Assembly (NCBI GenBank): GCA_020747065.1
Contig: JAGMVK010000019.1
Span: forward strand, 806,001-870,000
Origin: Cadophora sp. MPI-SDFR-AT-0126
Taxonomy: Eukaryota; Ascomycota; Leotiomycetes; Helotiales; Ploettnerulaceae
Direction of reading: 5' to 3'
Length of the DNA: 64,000 nucleotides
Positions 21,738 through 34,380 of this stretch are shown here, one piece after another. Both the position numbers and the translations under genes were made by a program. The notes under the pieces are model-generated. The model ran no database searches. It worked only from the letters and a program-made list of their open reading frames with translations, and was not told the DNA's origin. How positions within the stretch are numbered: position 1 is the stretch's first letter; every line of letters starts with the position of its first letter.

Positions 21738-23318
21738 CCATTTTGTTCTTTTAATTTTGAATTTCTTCCTGCTCAGAGCAAGAATTAGGATGCTGTGCTT
21801 AGAGGCACAGCTAATTTTCTCTCTTTTTTTGCGGTGTTTTCCTTCCCAGACACAGGAAAGCAAATGTGGGGGCCGACGCCCTCCCTCCTCGGCAGCCTCA
21901 CTCACTCATCGCCAGCAAATCGCTCGCACCTCGCCCTCAATTTTCTCCAACTCCAAAGCAGTTGCTCCTCTTTCTCCTCCCATCTTCAAGTCATGAGCAG
22001 AAGCTCGTCCTCCGCCGGAAATGCTGTCCCTCCTTCGTACAGTTGGCGAGAGAAAACAGCTTGCGCGCTGGATGCGAGGATGAGAAGGAGGGATGTTCAG
22101 CGGTCGAAACTGCGATGTGCAACAAAAATTTGACGTTTTGTATGGTCATATGATCAAAATCAAAACTCGTGACATGAATTTTTGGTCACATTCGAGGTCT
22201 CGAAATATCTCAGGAACCTTACTTAGCCAGCCACCGGGCGCGCTTCGACTTTCCATTCATATATTAGAAAAACGATTGAATTACATTCACGCGCGTCTAC
22301 AGCTTATTCTCGTCCCCTTTAATTTCACTAACAATCTGAGCATCTCAAATTGCGCTCGCTAAGCGCCAGCCAATTGCATCGCCCAATCCAACCAACCAAT
22401 CAACACCCCCCTCGCGTCTGCAACGCGGTAACATCAAACACCCATCCAAACTCCTCTCGGCGTACACTCCACTCAACAACACATCATGGATCACGTTCAA
22501 ACCCCCATATTTAGACCGCCTTTCGTCTCATGTACACGCGCCTACCGGGGCCTTGGTTGGTTCGCGTTGAACCCGCCTCTTGCACATTCTGGTTTGTTTT
22601 AGGCCCGGTCCGTCTAGACTCCTATTTCTGTCTGACGATGAAGCTTGAGCTCATCTGTCTGGCTGGTGTGTCCTACGGAGGTATGAGGTTACGTGACTTG
22701 GTATGGTGATGAGCTTGAAAAGAAGAGTTTCATTTCCCAAGCCGCCCACTCTACACTACAGGCCTAGACTCGACCTCACGATCCCCAGTTGACTGGCTAT
22801 TAGCTCAATCCAGTGTGCTGTCTAGGGCGAGAAAGTAATCGAGGCCTGTTCTGAGGTCGCGTACCTGGGTACAGACCACGATGAGGTGAAACGAAGTACA
22901 AGATGCTGCTATCCTGTCCTCGGGAGATTTCTCTACCCATCATCTCTTCAACTTGATGGTCTTTCGTTTGAACTCCGCTATCCCCTCTCTTGTCTGTTTG
23001 TTCTGTGCTTCAATCTTTCTCTGTCTCTTCCTCTTTTTGTCTTTTCGTGTCTGGAGATCAAACCGTTTACATCGTCGTCATTCATTTTTCATTGAGTACT
23101 TTTCCTATCGTTTACGTCTATATTTTGAATTGTTACGCTCGCCCCAGAACAAAAGTTATATTCATATATACCTCGATCTATTGCAGCACTTCTTAAATAT
23201 ACAGAAGCATCCAGTTTACATCTGCAGCCCGCGCAGGTCTGCGGCGTGGTTGACTTTGGGTTGCTGGTTTTGGTGATCGACATCCAGAAGAACATATCAC
23301 GTTTGATTCTGTGGAGAT
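21738..23318. other. no gene recognised; long leader/promoter of the CBM19-type gene
   Basis: Small overlapping ORFs (21757-23276) show no domain. Pyrimidine-rich stretches near 22960-23060 and the position directly upstream of a secreted-protein gene suggest 5' leader sequence. Confidence 0.45.
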
Positions 23319-25471
23319 ATGAAGATCTATCAGAGAACATGGAGTGTGCTGTTGTTGTTGGGAGTGTCACTAAGTGAAGCTGGTCCATTGAGGCGTGGTG
23401 ATGGGGATTCTGGGAGAAAATTGTAAGTCTTCGCTTACTTCACCCTGTCTAATCTTCCTCGCTGTGTTCAGCAAGTGGGCAAATGCTAACGAGGTATTGT
23501 AGCATGGCACGAAGTTTCGCATTCTCAAATACGTCGACGCCAATACCGACGACGAGTACGAGTACAGAAAGTGTAGGCGGAGCTCAAGCCGGGGTACCAG
23601 CTGTCACGATCATCCCTATTGATGGATCGAGTTCAAGCACAGGGATTGAGACTGGAGTTCCGTTATCGACTTCCACGACGGCCGGGACGAGTGTTGAAGC
23701 TACCACTTCTTCGTTCGGTACTCCTTTAGAGACTCCGATTCCCTCAAGTTCATCTGCTTTCTCATCGAGATCGATACCCCTCGTTTCCTTCACATCACCC
23801 GCATCAAGCCTTGCGTCATCGCGTGAGCAGTCAACTGCCAGCGAGACGACCGAGACGACCGCATCAGACAGCACGTCAAGGAGCTCTTCGACACCGGAAC
23901 CCACGACGCCTTTGACTAGCTTAGAGCCATCGACATCATCAACCTCAACACCACCGGAAACTCCAACCCCGTCATCACGGCGACTCGCTTCATCGCCCCC
24001 AAGGACATTCACAGGTCCAGCATCAGATCTTGAACCCGTGACTGAGACCCCCACACATATCGTTCCACCTGCTGCGACGAGGCCAGGTACAAGCGTCGGC
24101 GGACAAGACGATGGTTCCAGCTCTTCAGTCCCAACAACAACATCCAGAAAGTCCACCAGCTCGAGCGACTCCGAGACCTCGATTCCACCGACCCCAACAC
24201 CATCCCCAATTGCGACTGCTGGCAGTCTAATATCTTCACCCCCTTCATCGTCAATCTCCATACCGAGATTCACACTTAATAATACCAGCTCGATAATCCT
24301 CCCCACCCGCTCAGAAGAACCGTCTCCTCTCCCCTCCGGCGCCGCCTCAACAACAATAACAATCGACATCTCATCCCTCACGGCCTCAGCATCCGACTCA
24401 CCATCCACATCACCCTCCTCCTCGCCATCTTCATCCCTCGAAGCCACACCCCTAACAACACTCACCCCATTCGCACCCACCGTCACTGCTTCCCTGATCC
24501 CCACAATAATCGCACCCACCACCCCCCTCCCAACATCCACCGTCTCCCCCGAAACATTCGCCTCCAACCTCGCCGACGCCCATTCCTACAACGCGCTCTT
24601 CTCAACCCTCAATTTCTCCTCTCCCTGTACAGCCGGCGAAATAGCCTGTATAGCCGGCAACAAGGCGCAGTGTAACGCCGAAGGCAGTTTCCAGATCGAG
24701 ACCTGTGAGACCGGGACAAGCTGTTTCGCTATGCCGATGAACGTCACCAGGGGGGTGTTTGTGGGGTGTGTGGATAAGGGGACGGCGGGGAGGGTATTGG
24801 GTGGTGAGGGGACGACGAGTTCGGTATCGACAAGTGGAGGGGCGACGTCGACTATTCAAGGAGGTACAGAGACGTCTGTGCTGAGTTCGGTGTTGCAGAC
24901 TTCGACGTCAGTCCTTGAAACGACAATATTTGCAAGCGAGACAACACTCCCTCTTGTTGTGCCAACACCTACACCATCCCCACCATCCTCTTCCGTCATT
25001 GAAACCCCTCCCGCTTCAACACAAGACCCTTCACCTATCCCCACACCAACGCTCTCCCCTCCCGACCAAGAACCAACACCCATCTCAACCCTTACACCCG
25101 CCATCCCCGATCCTACCCCTACCCCTACCACTCCAGCAGAAGAGCAAACTACCACCACAACCATCAGACAGCAAAGTACGCTTACTATCATCATCACCAG
25201 ACCAACAGCTACACCTGATCAGCCCGTCCCCGCCCCGTCAAACAACCCAGACGCCGATGGAGGCGGTCGGGGCGGGAATGGCGGCGGTCGAGGTGGAAAC
25301 GGAAATGGCAATGGCAATGGCAATGGCAACGGAGGCAACGGCGTAGTCGTATCCATCATCCCCGTCAACTCGCCCTTACCGACAGCAGGTCCCAACGCAA
25401 AGGAGACGGTTTATATCACTGTAGGCAAGGTCACTGAGACGGTTACGGAGACTGTTACTGTGACGCGGTGA
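23319..25471 (+). CDS. secreted Ser/Thr/Pro-rich protein with CBM19-like chitin-binding motif
   Basis: Two exons, 23319-23422 and 23503-25471, give 690 residues. Exon 1 is a signal peptide (IYQRTWSVLLLLGVSLSEAG); the 80-nt intron restores the frame. About 370 residues of Ser/Thr/Pro-rich, presumably O-mannosylated sequence follow. A cysteine module sits near residues 390-450: SPCTAGEIACIAGNKAQC, FQIETCETGTSCFA and VFVGC. Its spacing is that of the CBM19 chitin-binding module found at the ends of fungal chitinases. A second Thr/Pro-rich stretch leads to a Gly/Asn run (GN repeated) and an end rich in TVTETVTV. No catalytic domain and no C-terminal hydrophobic anchor are visible. It is probably a wall-associated, chitin-binding mucin-like protein; the CBM19 assignment rests on cysteine spacing. 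Confidence 0.82.
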
Positions 25472-26815
25472 AAGAGGGATAGGAGAACGTGTGCCGTGTT
25501 TGAAGGCTGATCTGAAATTGGAGTTATTGGAAGCGAAAACTTGGGATAGGGAAGGTTGTAGATGAGATAGATTGGTTTCATTCGGGTTAATTGATAGGAG
25601 TGTTGGGTCTTGGGTACGGGCGTGTATGGGAGGAGGGCTTATAATTCAATATTTAATTATGTCAAAACATCTCCCTATCATATTCTGAATATACCTACTG
25701 TCATCTATGCCATTGATCAGAAAATATGGCCTATATACCGATCAACACAAATGCTAAACCCTTCCTTCCGCGAACATGAATAGAGTTCGAAGTAACGAAC
25801 AAGATGAGCACAAATTTATCGCAGAGGTGGGAACGATGCGCAAAAAATGAAACTAAATTTGATCGTACGAACTTTCGCATCAGACGAGGCCCTAAATACG
25901 GGATTTCCGCGCGGCAATCAAGATATTGAGTCTGTAGCTGTGTCAGTTTAGTGGTTAGTTCGTCAGCTAGAAACTTGTTATGTCTTTCTCTTCAACCACT
26001 ACATTCGTTTTGATGCACATTTAGTTGCCGTTAGCGGACAAATGTCAATATGAAACTGATGCAAAGATGAATGTAGAAAAAAAAAAATTCGTCAACGGAC
26101 ATAAAAGAAAGTCAAATCCCGCCAGATCTCGACTCCCCGATCAACATCCAGGATTTAGCATAGAGGTGCAGCCAGGTATAAGTGAGGGGTGATATGCTTA
26201 TTTGAACCGCAACCGGGTACCTGTCTCGCCTGTAAAGCATGATATGGTAAGGTATGACATACCAGCCACCATCCCCACGCTACAGAACCCTTTGGACCCT
26301 TGAATCCTTCAATCCTTCCTCGCCAACTCAGCAGCACCCCACTAACCCACCAACCCACCTCACTGGTAAAGTTTCCAAGCACTAAATTCCAAGCACCAAG
26401 CACATGCCAAACCGCTCAGCAAACAATAAACCTGATTTTTAAAATTCGCCACTACAAAGGCATGAATTTTGGAATGGAAATGAGACATATCGGATTGTGG
26501 ACTCTAGTGGATTCTAGAATCTGTACTGTGTTTCTGTGGCCCTGTTTTGTTTCCCGCTCTTCCGATTAGAGTTTCGCTTGGGATCCTTGGCGAGTGGTAT
26601 TCTGGCGACATCATCGATGACGGAGGGTGCGTGCAGGGAATATTGAGGAGGTATATCAATTAGGGTGCTCAAGCAGTAGGTTGTGGTGTTCAGGATATTT
26701 TTTGTTGAGTAAGAGAGTTTTGTTGTGAAAAATTTTGAAAATACGATATCCAGATCAAACACTTACCTACCTACTTCTCAAACGAAACAAAACAAGAACA
26801 CCCTCAAATTTCATC
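25472..26815. other. no gene recognised
   Basis: 3' end of the chitin-binding protein gene and promoter of the CON-6 gene. Small ORFs (26155-26762) are domain-free. A run of nine or more A lies near 26078. Confidence 0.5.
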
Positions 26816-27479
26816 ATGGCTGACAGTACGTACTTACCTCGTCTCCGCACTCTTGACTCTTCTCCCATTCATCATTTTTAATTCCCGTATTGCCATCTAT
26901 TCCCAATCCAACAAATCCAACAAATCCCGCCTCCCATTCCATCTCATTCCTCAACCTCATAATCAAATGAACTAACCAACCAAAACAGACCTCCGCTCCT
27001 CCACCAAAGTTGGCGAGAACCCAACATTCGCCACAACTGTCAGCAAGCAAGAAGCTATCTTAGGTGACAAAGCCGTCGGAGGAATGGACAATGACAAAGA
27101 TCATGTTGGGAAAGTGGAGGGAGGCTTGAAAGCGTACGTACCATGCATGTCCAAGTTCATGTTCTCTAATCTGGATACATCTCTTGCCTGGGTGGTAGAC
27201 CATGGTGTTGAAGTTGTCTCTTGAGCTTCGATCTCAACTCAAGGAGGCTTCGATGTCAAGCGTTACCCTTCACTATTTTTCCTTGTGTTTTCATTACCAC
27301 CATAAAATTGCACTTAGTTGTTTTCCTGGTTATGGACCTGGAAGACATCTCCTTTAATTCTGAAGACAAATTGCTAACGCAATATTTTGCAACACAGAGC
27401 TATCAGCAACCCCAACACATCTGCGAAAGCAAAAGAGGAAGCAGAGGAGAAATTGAAGGTTCTGGAGGCGAAGAATTAA
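26816..27479 (+). CDS. CON-6-family conidiation-associated protein
   Basis: Three exons, 26816-26825, 26989-27133 and 27398-27479, give 78 residues; the first exon is only 10 nt. After splicing, the C-terminal unit reads GKVEGGLKA/AISNPNTSAKAKEEAEEKL, the CON-6 repeat consensus (V-x-GG-L-K-A-x-I-x-N-P-N...A-K). The N-terminal half has a degenerate earlier copy ending GDKAVGGMDN. The protein is small, hydrophilic and probably intrinsically disordered, with no signal peptide. CON-6 proteins accumulate in conidia and stressed hyphae; the molecular function is not settled. Introns of 163 and 264 nt are unusually long for this window. An intron-spanning gene this small is easily missed by automated annotation. 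Confidence 0.88.
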
Positions 27480-27686
27480 AGAGTTCGTTTGACTCAGCTG
27501 AGCGTGGTTATATATGTGGATTGTTGATGTAGAATGGACAAGCGAGTGTTTTGTGCTCTATTGATGTAAATTATGTTGTATGATAATTGATTATTGTTAC
27601 TCCATAAAGTTTAAGGATGAAAAGAAATGCATAAGTTAGCTAAGTGCAGAATGGAAGGCCAAATTCGATCTGGGCACATTCAGTTG
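27480..27686. other. 3' sequence of the CON-6 gene
   Basis: Short AT-rich stretch with no ORF of interest, followed by the candidate small secreted peptide on the opposite strand. Confidence 0.5.
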
Positions 27687-27890
27687 TCAGCCAGGCGCGG
27701 CAGATGTTGTCGTACTGTTATCAAAGATTTGACGCAATACAGAATAATCACTAAGGCCACTCGCACCGTTCCTGTTTGACTGAGTTACAGGACTCAATGG
27801 CTCTGTAGGTCTGGTCGAGCTAGCATGAGCTTCGTTCGAACAAGCAACGGCGTCTGCAAGTAATGCTATGCAATACACCGAGATGAACAT
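27687..27890 (-). CDS. candidate small secreted peptide, 67 aa
   Basis: A single-exon ORF from an ATG starts MFISVYCIALLADAVACS, a plausible signal peptide with a hydrophobic core and small residues at the expected cleavage site. The remaining ~49 residues are Ser/Thr/Asn-rich with no further cysteines. No family is recognised. It lies 122 bp beyond the 3' end of the flavoprotein gene (same strand, upstream-facing), so it could also be unrelated 3' sequence. Small size and lack of splicing evidence keep confidence low. Confidence 0.3.
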   Translation of the reverse strand: MFISVYCIALLADAVACSNEAHASSTRPTEPLSPVTQSNRNGASGLSDYSVLRQIFDNSTTTSAAPG

Positions 27891-28011
27891 TACTCATAAA
27901 TCTACATCTGCGCATTTTTGTATTAGACCTCATCTTGACAGCATTTGCCTTCAGTTACTTACATATTTCCACTAACAGTACATTCACAACCCCTCGATCT
28001 CAGCCCAGAAA

Positions 28012-29576
28012 TCATTCCAAAAACCCCCAAAGATTATTCAAACTCTCCGCCAAACTAGGATGTGCCCAAACCGCCTCCTGCAAAACCTCATACCTCGCAC
28101 CAGCAAGCATAGCCACTACAACCAAAACCCCAAGTCAGTAAAAACCACTAAAATCATCCAACAAACTAGGTAAGCATCATATTCAGGGAACTCACTCTGC
28201 ACCACAGCCATAACCTCACCCCCCTCCATCCCCAAACACGTAAACCCCAGAATCCTCCCCTCATCGCCCTCCACAACCGCCTTCATCACACCTCTACTCT
28301 CATCCGTCTCTAGCGCCCTCGCCACATAACTCATCGGCATCTTCGCGACCTTGATCTGCTTGTCGGGGAACTTGGCGCGCGCTTCGGCTTCGTGGAGGCC
28401 GATGTGTGCGAGTTGCGGATCGGTATAGACTACATATGGGACTATGTCCTCGCGGGTTTTGGTGGTGAGAAGGGGTTTGTCAGGGGATGGAGGGAGGAGT
28501 AGGTTGCTCTTTAGGATCCGGAAGTCGTCGTATGAGATGTGTGTGAAGGCTGGTGGGCCTTTGACATCTCCCAGAGCATAAATATCCGTTGCGGAGGTCT
28601 CGAGGAAGGGGTTTGTGACTATATAGCCTTTTGAGTTAACGGATATGCTTGCAGCGGCGAGATTGAGACTATCAGTGTTGGGTATTCGGCCTGCGGCAAA
28701 GAGGATGTGCGAGCCTTGGACCTCGACTGCTCCGGTTGGAGTTTTGAGTGTGAGCGTGAAGCCGGAGGTAGTCGGTGAGGGAGCAATACTGGCCGTGGAG
28801 CTGGAGAGATGGGTCGTAATCCCATCCTGGGTCAGGATATCCAGCAAGGTCCCCGCAACATCCTCATCCTCTCTGGGCAACAACTGCTTCCCCCTCTGCA
28901 CAATCGACACCTTCGCGCCAAGTCTACACATATACTGCGCGAATTCCACACCTACATACCCACCTCCAATAACTACCAGATGATCCGGCACTACATCCAG
29001 TTCTTGGATACTAGTTGAATCTAACACGATGCTAGGGTCAAGATTCTCGACTCCTGGGAGAGATGGCGGCGCGGGCCGCTCCCCAACATTGATGAATATC
29101 TTGTCGGCGGTAACCAACTTCTCATTCCCATCATCATTCATAGTGACTTTGACAGTCTTAGCATCCACGAAAGACGCACTGCCCATCAATACTGTGACAC
29201 CGGCATTAGCCACCCGCTTCTCGCTACCTCCCCGAAAGCTATCGACTATCTCGCGCTTCCTCTCGCGAACACGCTGCATGTCCACAATGACTTCATTCTT
29301 GCCGTCTTTGCTCCCGCTAGTGGCGCTGTTAGTATGAATACCGTAGTCCTGCCCCCGACGTGTCAAATATGCTGCTCGTCCGGAGGCGATGAGCGTCTTT
29401 GTCGGCGTACATCCTTCATTCACGCAGCAGCCGGCGATGTGGGCTCGGTCTATGAGGGCTGTTTTCTGGCCGGCTGTGGCGAATGCTGTTGCGAGGGGCG
29501 TGCCGGCTTGGCCGGAGCCGATGATGAGTGCTTGGAAATGAGAAGTCTTGGAGTCAGGGGCATCGACGCTGGCCAT
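28012..29576 (-). CDS. class-I pyridine nucleotide-disulfide oxidoreductase, mercuric-reductase-like
   Basis: Two exons, 29576-28196 and 28115-28012, give 494 residues. FAD binding is shown by LIIGSGQAGTPLA near residue 17; the redox disulfide by GCCVNEGCTPTKT near residue 48 (C-V-N-E-G-C); NAD(P) binding by VVIGGGYVGVEFA near residue 205; the second FAD contact by IYALGDVKG near residue 340; the dimerisation domain follows (VVYTDPQLAHIGL). The last exon restores the end AMLAGARYEVLQEAVWAHP, containing the conserved His-Pro. This is the lipoamide dehydrogenase / mercuric reductase fold. The vicinal C-terminal cysteines of true mercuric reductase are absent, and no NmerA domain precedes it, so the substrate is unknown. 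The frame is open for 44 more codons upstream, giving a basic, Ser/Thr/Arg-rich extension that could be a mitochondrial presequence. Confidence 0.93.
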
Positions 29577-30570
29577 GGTGAGTCTTCGAGTGAGTATGTA
29601 TGTGACTTTGGCTTTGTTTTGAAAGTGTGGAGATACGTGGATGATGTGCTGGCATAAGCGAGAAGTGGATGCAGGGGTGCGGACGAGCATATGAGCACCA
29701 CAGGTCACTTGTATACTCAGGACGCTGTTCGGAGGGTATGATAAGCGTTCGTGGACTGAGGGAGCTGTGGATATTGAAAAGATATATAGCTAAAGAAGGA
29801 CCTCACTAGAACGTTCTCAGTAAGCATCTTGCAGCGGGAGACCCCTCCTTGAGGCGGTGAAAACTGGCAGAAAAGCCCCCTATTTTCTCACTGTGTAAAT
29901 TTGACACAACAAAGATGAAGAGGAATCAAAGCCTGGATTAGGTGATTTTGATCAACTTATGTACCCAAGCCGCGCTTTGACGTCGACTTGAGCATTCTCG
30001 CCTGGAGAAAGGGTCTTGGGGGCCTCTATTGCTCGCCACTCTATTCAGCTCCAATTTGAGACATCACAGGAGTTAGTTCCTTCTACTTCGTATTCGGTGA
30101 GATAAGGTCTCACCTCAACTCTCTTTCTACATCAATTAGCTGTCTCATTATCAGGATGTTTAGTATGTGTCGTTAACATGGACTGTCAAGTTATTATGAA
30201 TTAATATAATCTAGACCCGATTCTTATGATTCTTTCATTTCATTTATCTACTCATACATCCATTTAATGATCCATGAGCTTTCTGTGCAATCTCCTTCGG
30301 CTATTTAGCCAACTCCAGTTATTCCCAAGTCTGTCTGAGAAGTCCAGCCTGCTGCATCATCATCCGGTATGTGTTGCGACTTTTGCGAACAAATGAAAAC
30401 AACTCGTACAAATGCGCGAAACTCCAACATAGGCAGAAATGAAGGTCGTGAAAGCAGAAAGTCTATCTCTACATTGAAAAAAAAAAAAAGTTTGCAAGAT
30501 GATGCAGTGCCTGTCGTCGTCGGCTGAATTGAATCAGTTGAGAACCAGACGCGTGACAAACCAGCAGTCC
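29577..30570. other. promoter of the flavoprotein gene and 3' end of the mucin-like gene
   Basis: No ORF with a domain. The first part is likely promoter of the minus-strand flavoprotein; the end (30305-30570) is 3' sequence of the next gene. An A-run lies near 30478-30489. Confidence 0.5.
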
Positions 30571-32822
30571 TTAGATCTTCTTGACTGGAAGAGGTCTGGC
30601 AAATCCGTGAACGGGAGCCTTTGCGCGGCACATTCCCTTCTCACAGGTGTTGTTGAACCATCCCAAGCGAACATCATCCATCCACCAAATCTTTGACTCG
30701 CCTTGAACAGCGAGGTCGATCCGAATAGAATCCAGGTTTTCAAAGGTAGAGTTGAGAGTAATAGGAGTGAGAATACATTCCAAGCTCTTCAGATCAGGGC
30801 AAGCAGATATGGCATGCTGCTCGTCGACAACCTTTTGAGTAGACTTGGTGGATGCATCATATCGGTAACCAGTGAACGTAAAGTCACAGTCGGGACCAAT
30901 CGAATTACAGCCGAAGGATGCACCATAGAAATTGAAGCTGAAGCAGGTCGTGAGACCGTGATCGACGTTGCCAATGGAGCCAGAGGTACCCATATCAGCG
31001 TTAGGTCCTGTTTGCTCGACAGTGCTGGCAGTGGGAATATATTCGACGAGGAGCGGCTTGGACTCGGGTAGGTATGGGTCAACTGGTGGGGGAGCAACTC
31101 TGAAACCTTGAGAAAAGTCGAAATGATGGTACGGGCTGAAGACTGGTTGCGGTTGGCCGAAAGTACTGTCGTTGCTGATGCTCAGAGGTGGGATGTCGTC
31201 AAACTGGATCGATTAGCTTTCGTTGGGGGATCGGTGCGCGAATGACTTACGTTCAAAACAAAGTCACCAATTTCGCCACAGCTGCTTGGAGCAGAAGAGG
31301 TAGCAGACAAGGCAGTAGAAGTCGAGGCAGCGGATCCTGAAGAAGAACCCGATGTCTGCACAGATGCCGATTGCTGAGTGGCAGAAGAAGGTGCCAAGGT
31401 CAAGAAGGTGCTGGAGCTACTGGTGGGAAACACGCCCAAGTGAGAACTAGGAATGACGGTCGAGCTACTGAGTAGGCTTGCACTCTCGGAAATTGCAGTG
31501 GGATCGAATGTTTGGATTGATGATAGAAGGGCAGCAGACGAAGCCGGAATCGGAATAATCGCGGCAGTGGAAACCGAGACGTGGCGAGCGGACGATGAGG
31601 TAGAGTTCGATGAGACTGAAGTCGCACCACCAAGAGCAGATCCAGTAGTGCTGCTTGCGGACTCAACTGACGAAGCGGAAAAAGTCGAGCTTGGCTCTGC
31701 AGAGGTGAGGTGTTGGCTAGTTGAGGCGGTGTTGGTGTAGGGTACATCAGTTGACGAGTCAGTACAAGTTTGCGTAACTCCATGAGCATTCCACGAGACT
31801 GTTTGACCGTTGATAACGGCTGTAGTCCATACCCCTCCAGCCATCGACGTTGAGCTTGAATCTACTGACCAGATTGTAGGCGTAGTGAAGACGTTGAAAC
31901 CTCCCTTGGCAGTATAGGTTGAGACTGTATAGGAGAAGTCACTAGTCTTGTAGATGTCGACTGTCTCCTTTGTGATGAAACTGACTGGGGACTTTGAAGT
32001 CTTGGCTGGATCAGTAGCTCCTGGAAAGACGGCTCCACCAGCTGTTGATGTCGCGTTCCATCCAGCCCATGTAGAGCTTGTTCGGACAGTATTAGGGGCA
32101 GTACCAAAAGAGGAGGTGGCATGGGCACCAGACGTCTGGGTTGCAGTACCATTGAAAGCAGACAAGGTTCTGGTCAGAGTCTGAGTCGCTGAACGAGTGG
32201 TGTAGCGGGTGCTTTGGAGAGTCACAGTCGAGGTTAGGTGGGTTGTTCCGAGTGCAGTGTTGACAGGTTCAATTGTGACCACACTGGTGGCAGTAACATA
32301 GACCTTGGTGGGGTCTGGTGTGTGTCCTCCAAGCCAGAATGTGGTACCATTCTCAACGATGAATACGAGGACGCGGGAAGAGCTTGTGCCAGGTTGGTGA
32401 ACAGTGACAGTGACGTGAGCGGTTTCGAAGACTGTGGTCTCATATGAGATTGGGGTCGAAACAGCAGCATGGACACCATTGCTACTCTCCGAGTGAGACA
32501 GGTGGACAGTATTGGGGCGAGGGATGGTAAGGGTCGAATGAAGGGTGGCATAACGCGTAATGGTTGTGGTAGGGAGCGCGCCAGTGGCGGACGAGAGGCC
32601 GTTCGTGTTCGTTGAAGCATCATAAATGGTAACGGTGATAGGCTGCGGAACAGTTACGAAAATGGTAGAGACAGGCTCGCAGACAGCAGTGTCCCTCGAA
32701 GAGGATTAGCAGGTGATAGAGAATATGGGAATGCGTACTTACGAGGACATGGCAGGGGCGGAGGCGACGATGGCAGCCAGGCCAGCGGCACCTACGAGGA
32801 CCTTCAGGATTTGCGATCGCAT
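30571..32822 (-). CDS. secreted Ser/Thr-rich protein with conserved C-terminal domain
   Basis: Three exons, 32822-32743, 32694-31251 and 31203-30571, give 718 residues with phases closing. Exon 1 is a signal peptide (ILKVLVGAAGLAAIVASAPA). A Ser/Thr-rich region of about 480 residues, with many VTVT/TVT stretches, is probably heavily O-glycosylated. The C-terminal ~210 residues form a distinct domain: PPLSISNDSTFGQPQPVF, YHHFDFSQGF, TCFSFNFYGASFGCNSIGPD, CDFTFTGYRYD, and QGESKIWWMDDVRLGWFNN near the end. This resembles the beta-sandwich-like domain of unknown function that caps many fungal mucin-like proteins (I recall it as DUF7371; not verified). No GPI-type tail. Probable role at the cell surface. 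Confidence 0.85.
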
Positions 32823-34380
32823 CTTGAAGTTACGAGATGCAATTGCGGGAAAACAACAATGTTTTTGTTTGCTGTAAAGACTGTGGACGTATCTTGACCT
32901 GCGGTACTTTCGATAATGGTCAAGAGACGCGTTTGGGGAATCAAAAGAGTGTGGAGGAAGAATGGAAGAAAAGATGTCGGTGTCAACTAGGTGAGAAAGG
33001 AAAGGATTTTGTTTACGCTGTGAGAGGTGGAAGAGAGTTGAAATAACATCGTCACATTTCTAGCCCTTTCCGTTTGAAGGCAATTAGCCGAAGCGTTAGC
33101 GTGGCTGCCTTTCCCTTCCACGTCCTAAGCACTCAAGCAAACACAGGAGCAGAATACAGGAGCACCCGTGGATAATCTGAAGGCCATTTAATGCTAGTTG
33201 TACGACACCAAGAACATTAATCAATATTCAAAACAGACTCGAGATTCAATATTTAAGAAGGGAGCTGATGACGACCATGTTTGAGTCCAGGGAGCTGATC
33301 TGCCACACGGCAAACAAGCAACAGATACGATCGGAGGCAAAGGTGAATTCTCCTGCATGCAGAACAATATATACATATATATATATGGGACCCATAATAC
33401 CCATCATATCCTGGCTCTCCTGTGAAGAAGCACCGACAGACCAAACAATTACTTGGTAATGCAGGCATTGCCAAAACAACTCAAACGAGCCGCGACTGCA
33501 GCCATCAGGAAGCAACAAAGCCCCGTCTCCTCTTGAGCTGTCCCAACATATGTTTCGAAGATGCAAATTGCGAAAAGCAAACGCATTGTAGCACCATGTG
33601 GGCTGCTCCTTTGGACGGCATCATTCCCATGCCCGAGGCTCTGCAGCAATCCGTTGACAGCGACATCTTGCCTGGCTAATCCTGGTGCTTCGCCGGGCGC
33701 TGATGGAAAGATTGGGCAGGACAAAATTGCAATGCAAACAAAAAGTGCATAGCTTCCTCGATCTTAACGTCGAGCCTTCCTTGCCAGTGAACTCACCCGG
33801 ATTCCTGCTTGGTTCTCCGGCTTGTCAAGGTTGGCCCATGACTTACAAGGCACATCTTTGAGGAAGCAGGCTGAGCTCCTGAAGACCACCTTTACTCTAT
33901 GCCAATGTTGATGCAGTCTACTTGACCTTGCTCTATGACTCCTGGGATCGCCTCTGGAGAGAGATGCAGCATTTGAGAGGACGGTGGTATCTAGGCTCAA
34001 CTATGCCATGGGGAGCTTCTAGGAGCATTACGCTGTGGCTGGAATAGCCATGTCCTCGCCCATTCAACGCTTTCTAATTACTCTCTCCAGCACACCTTGG
34101 CGATTCGATGGGTAGGGTGAGATTCCTGCTGCTCCAATATCCTTTAACGGAAAAGAGCAGTCGTCTGATTTGAGGAAGTTGCACTTTCAGCCTCGTATCC
34201 TAGGCCGCACCGCCAATGTCTCCGTCACGTCTCCGCAACATCTCCGCAGAAATCCCAGCTGCGTCATCGACAGGGGTAGCTCAATGTCCTCGGCATTCAG
34301 CTTCAGGTATCAACAAAAACAACAACTTCAAATCTGACCCTTCCAGCCCTCCGTGGTATACCATCTCTGTCATTCACACA
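32823..34380. other. divergent intergenic region, no gene recognised
   Basis: Between the mucin-like gene (minus) and the EI24-type gene (plus), so it holds both promoters. A TA-rich microsatellite lies near 33366-33386. Overlapping ORFs at 33246-33752 on both strands are domain-free. Confidence 0.5.

Noticed and set aside
23584..24567. 327-codon ORF on the minus strand opposite the Ser/Thr-rich gene.
   Set aside because: Shadow of the repetitive Ser/Thr/Pro codons; its Val/Asp/Glu composition is the complement artefact.
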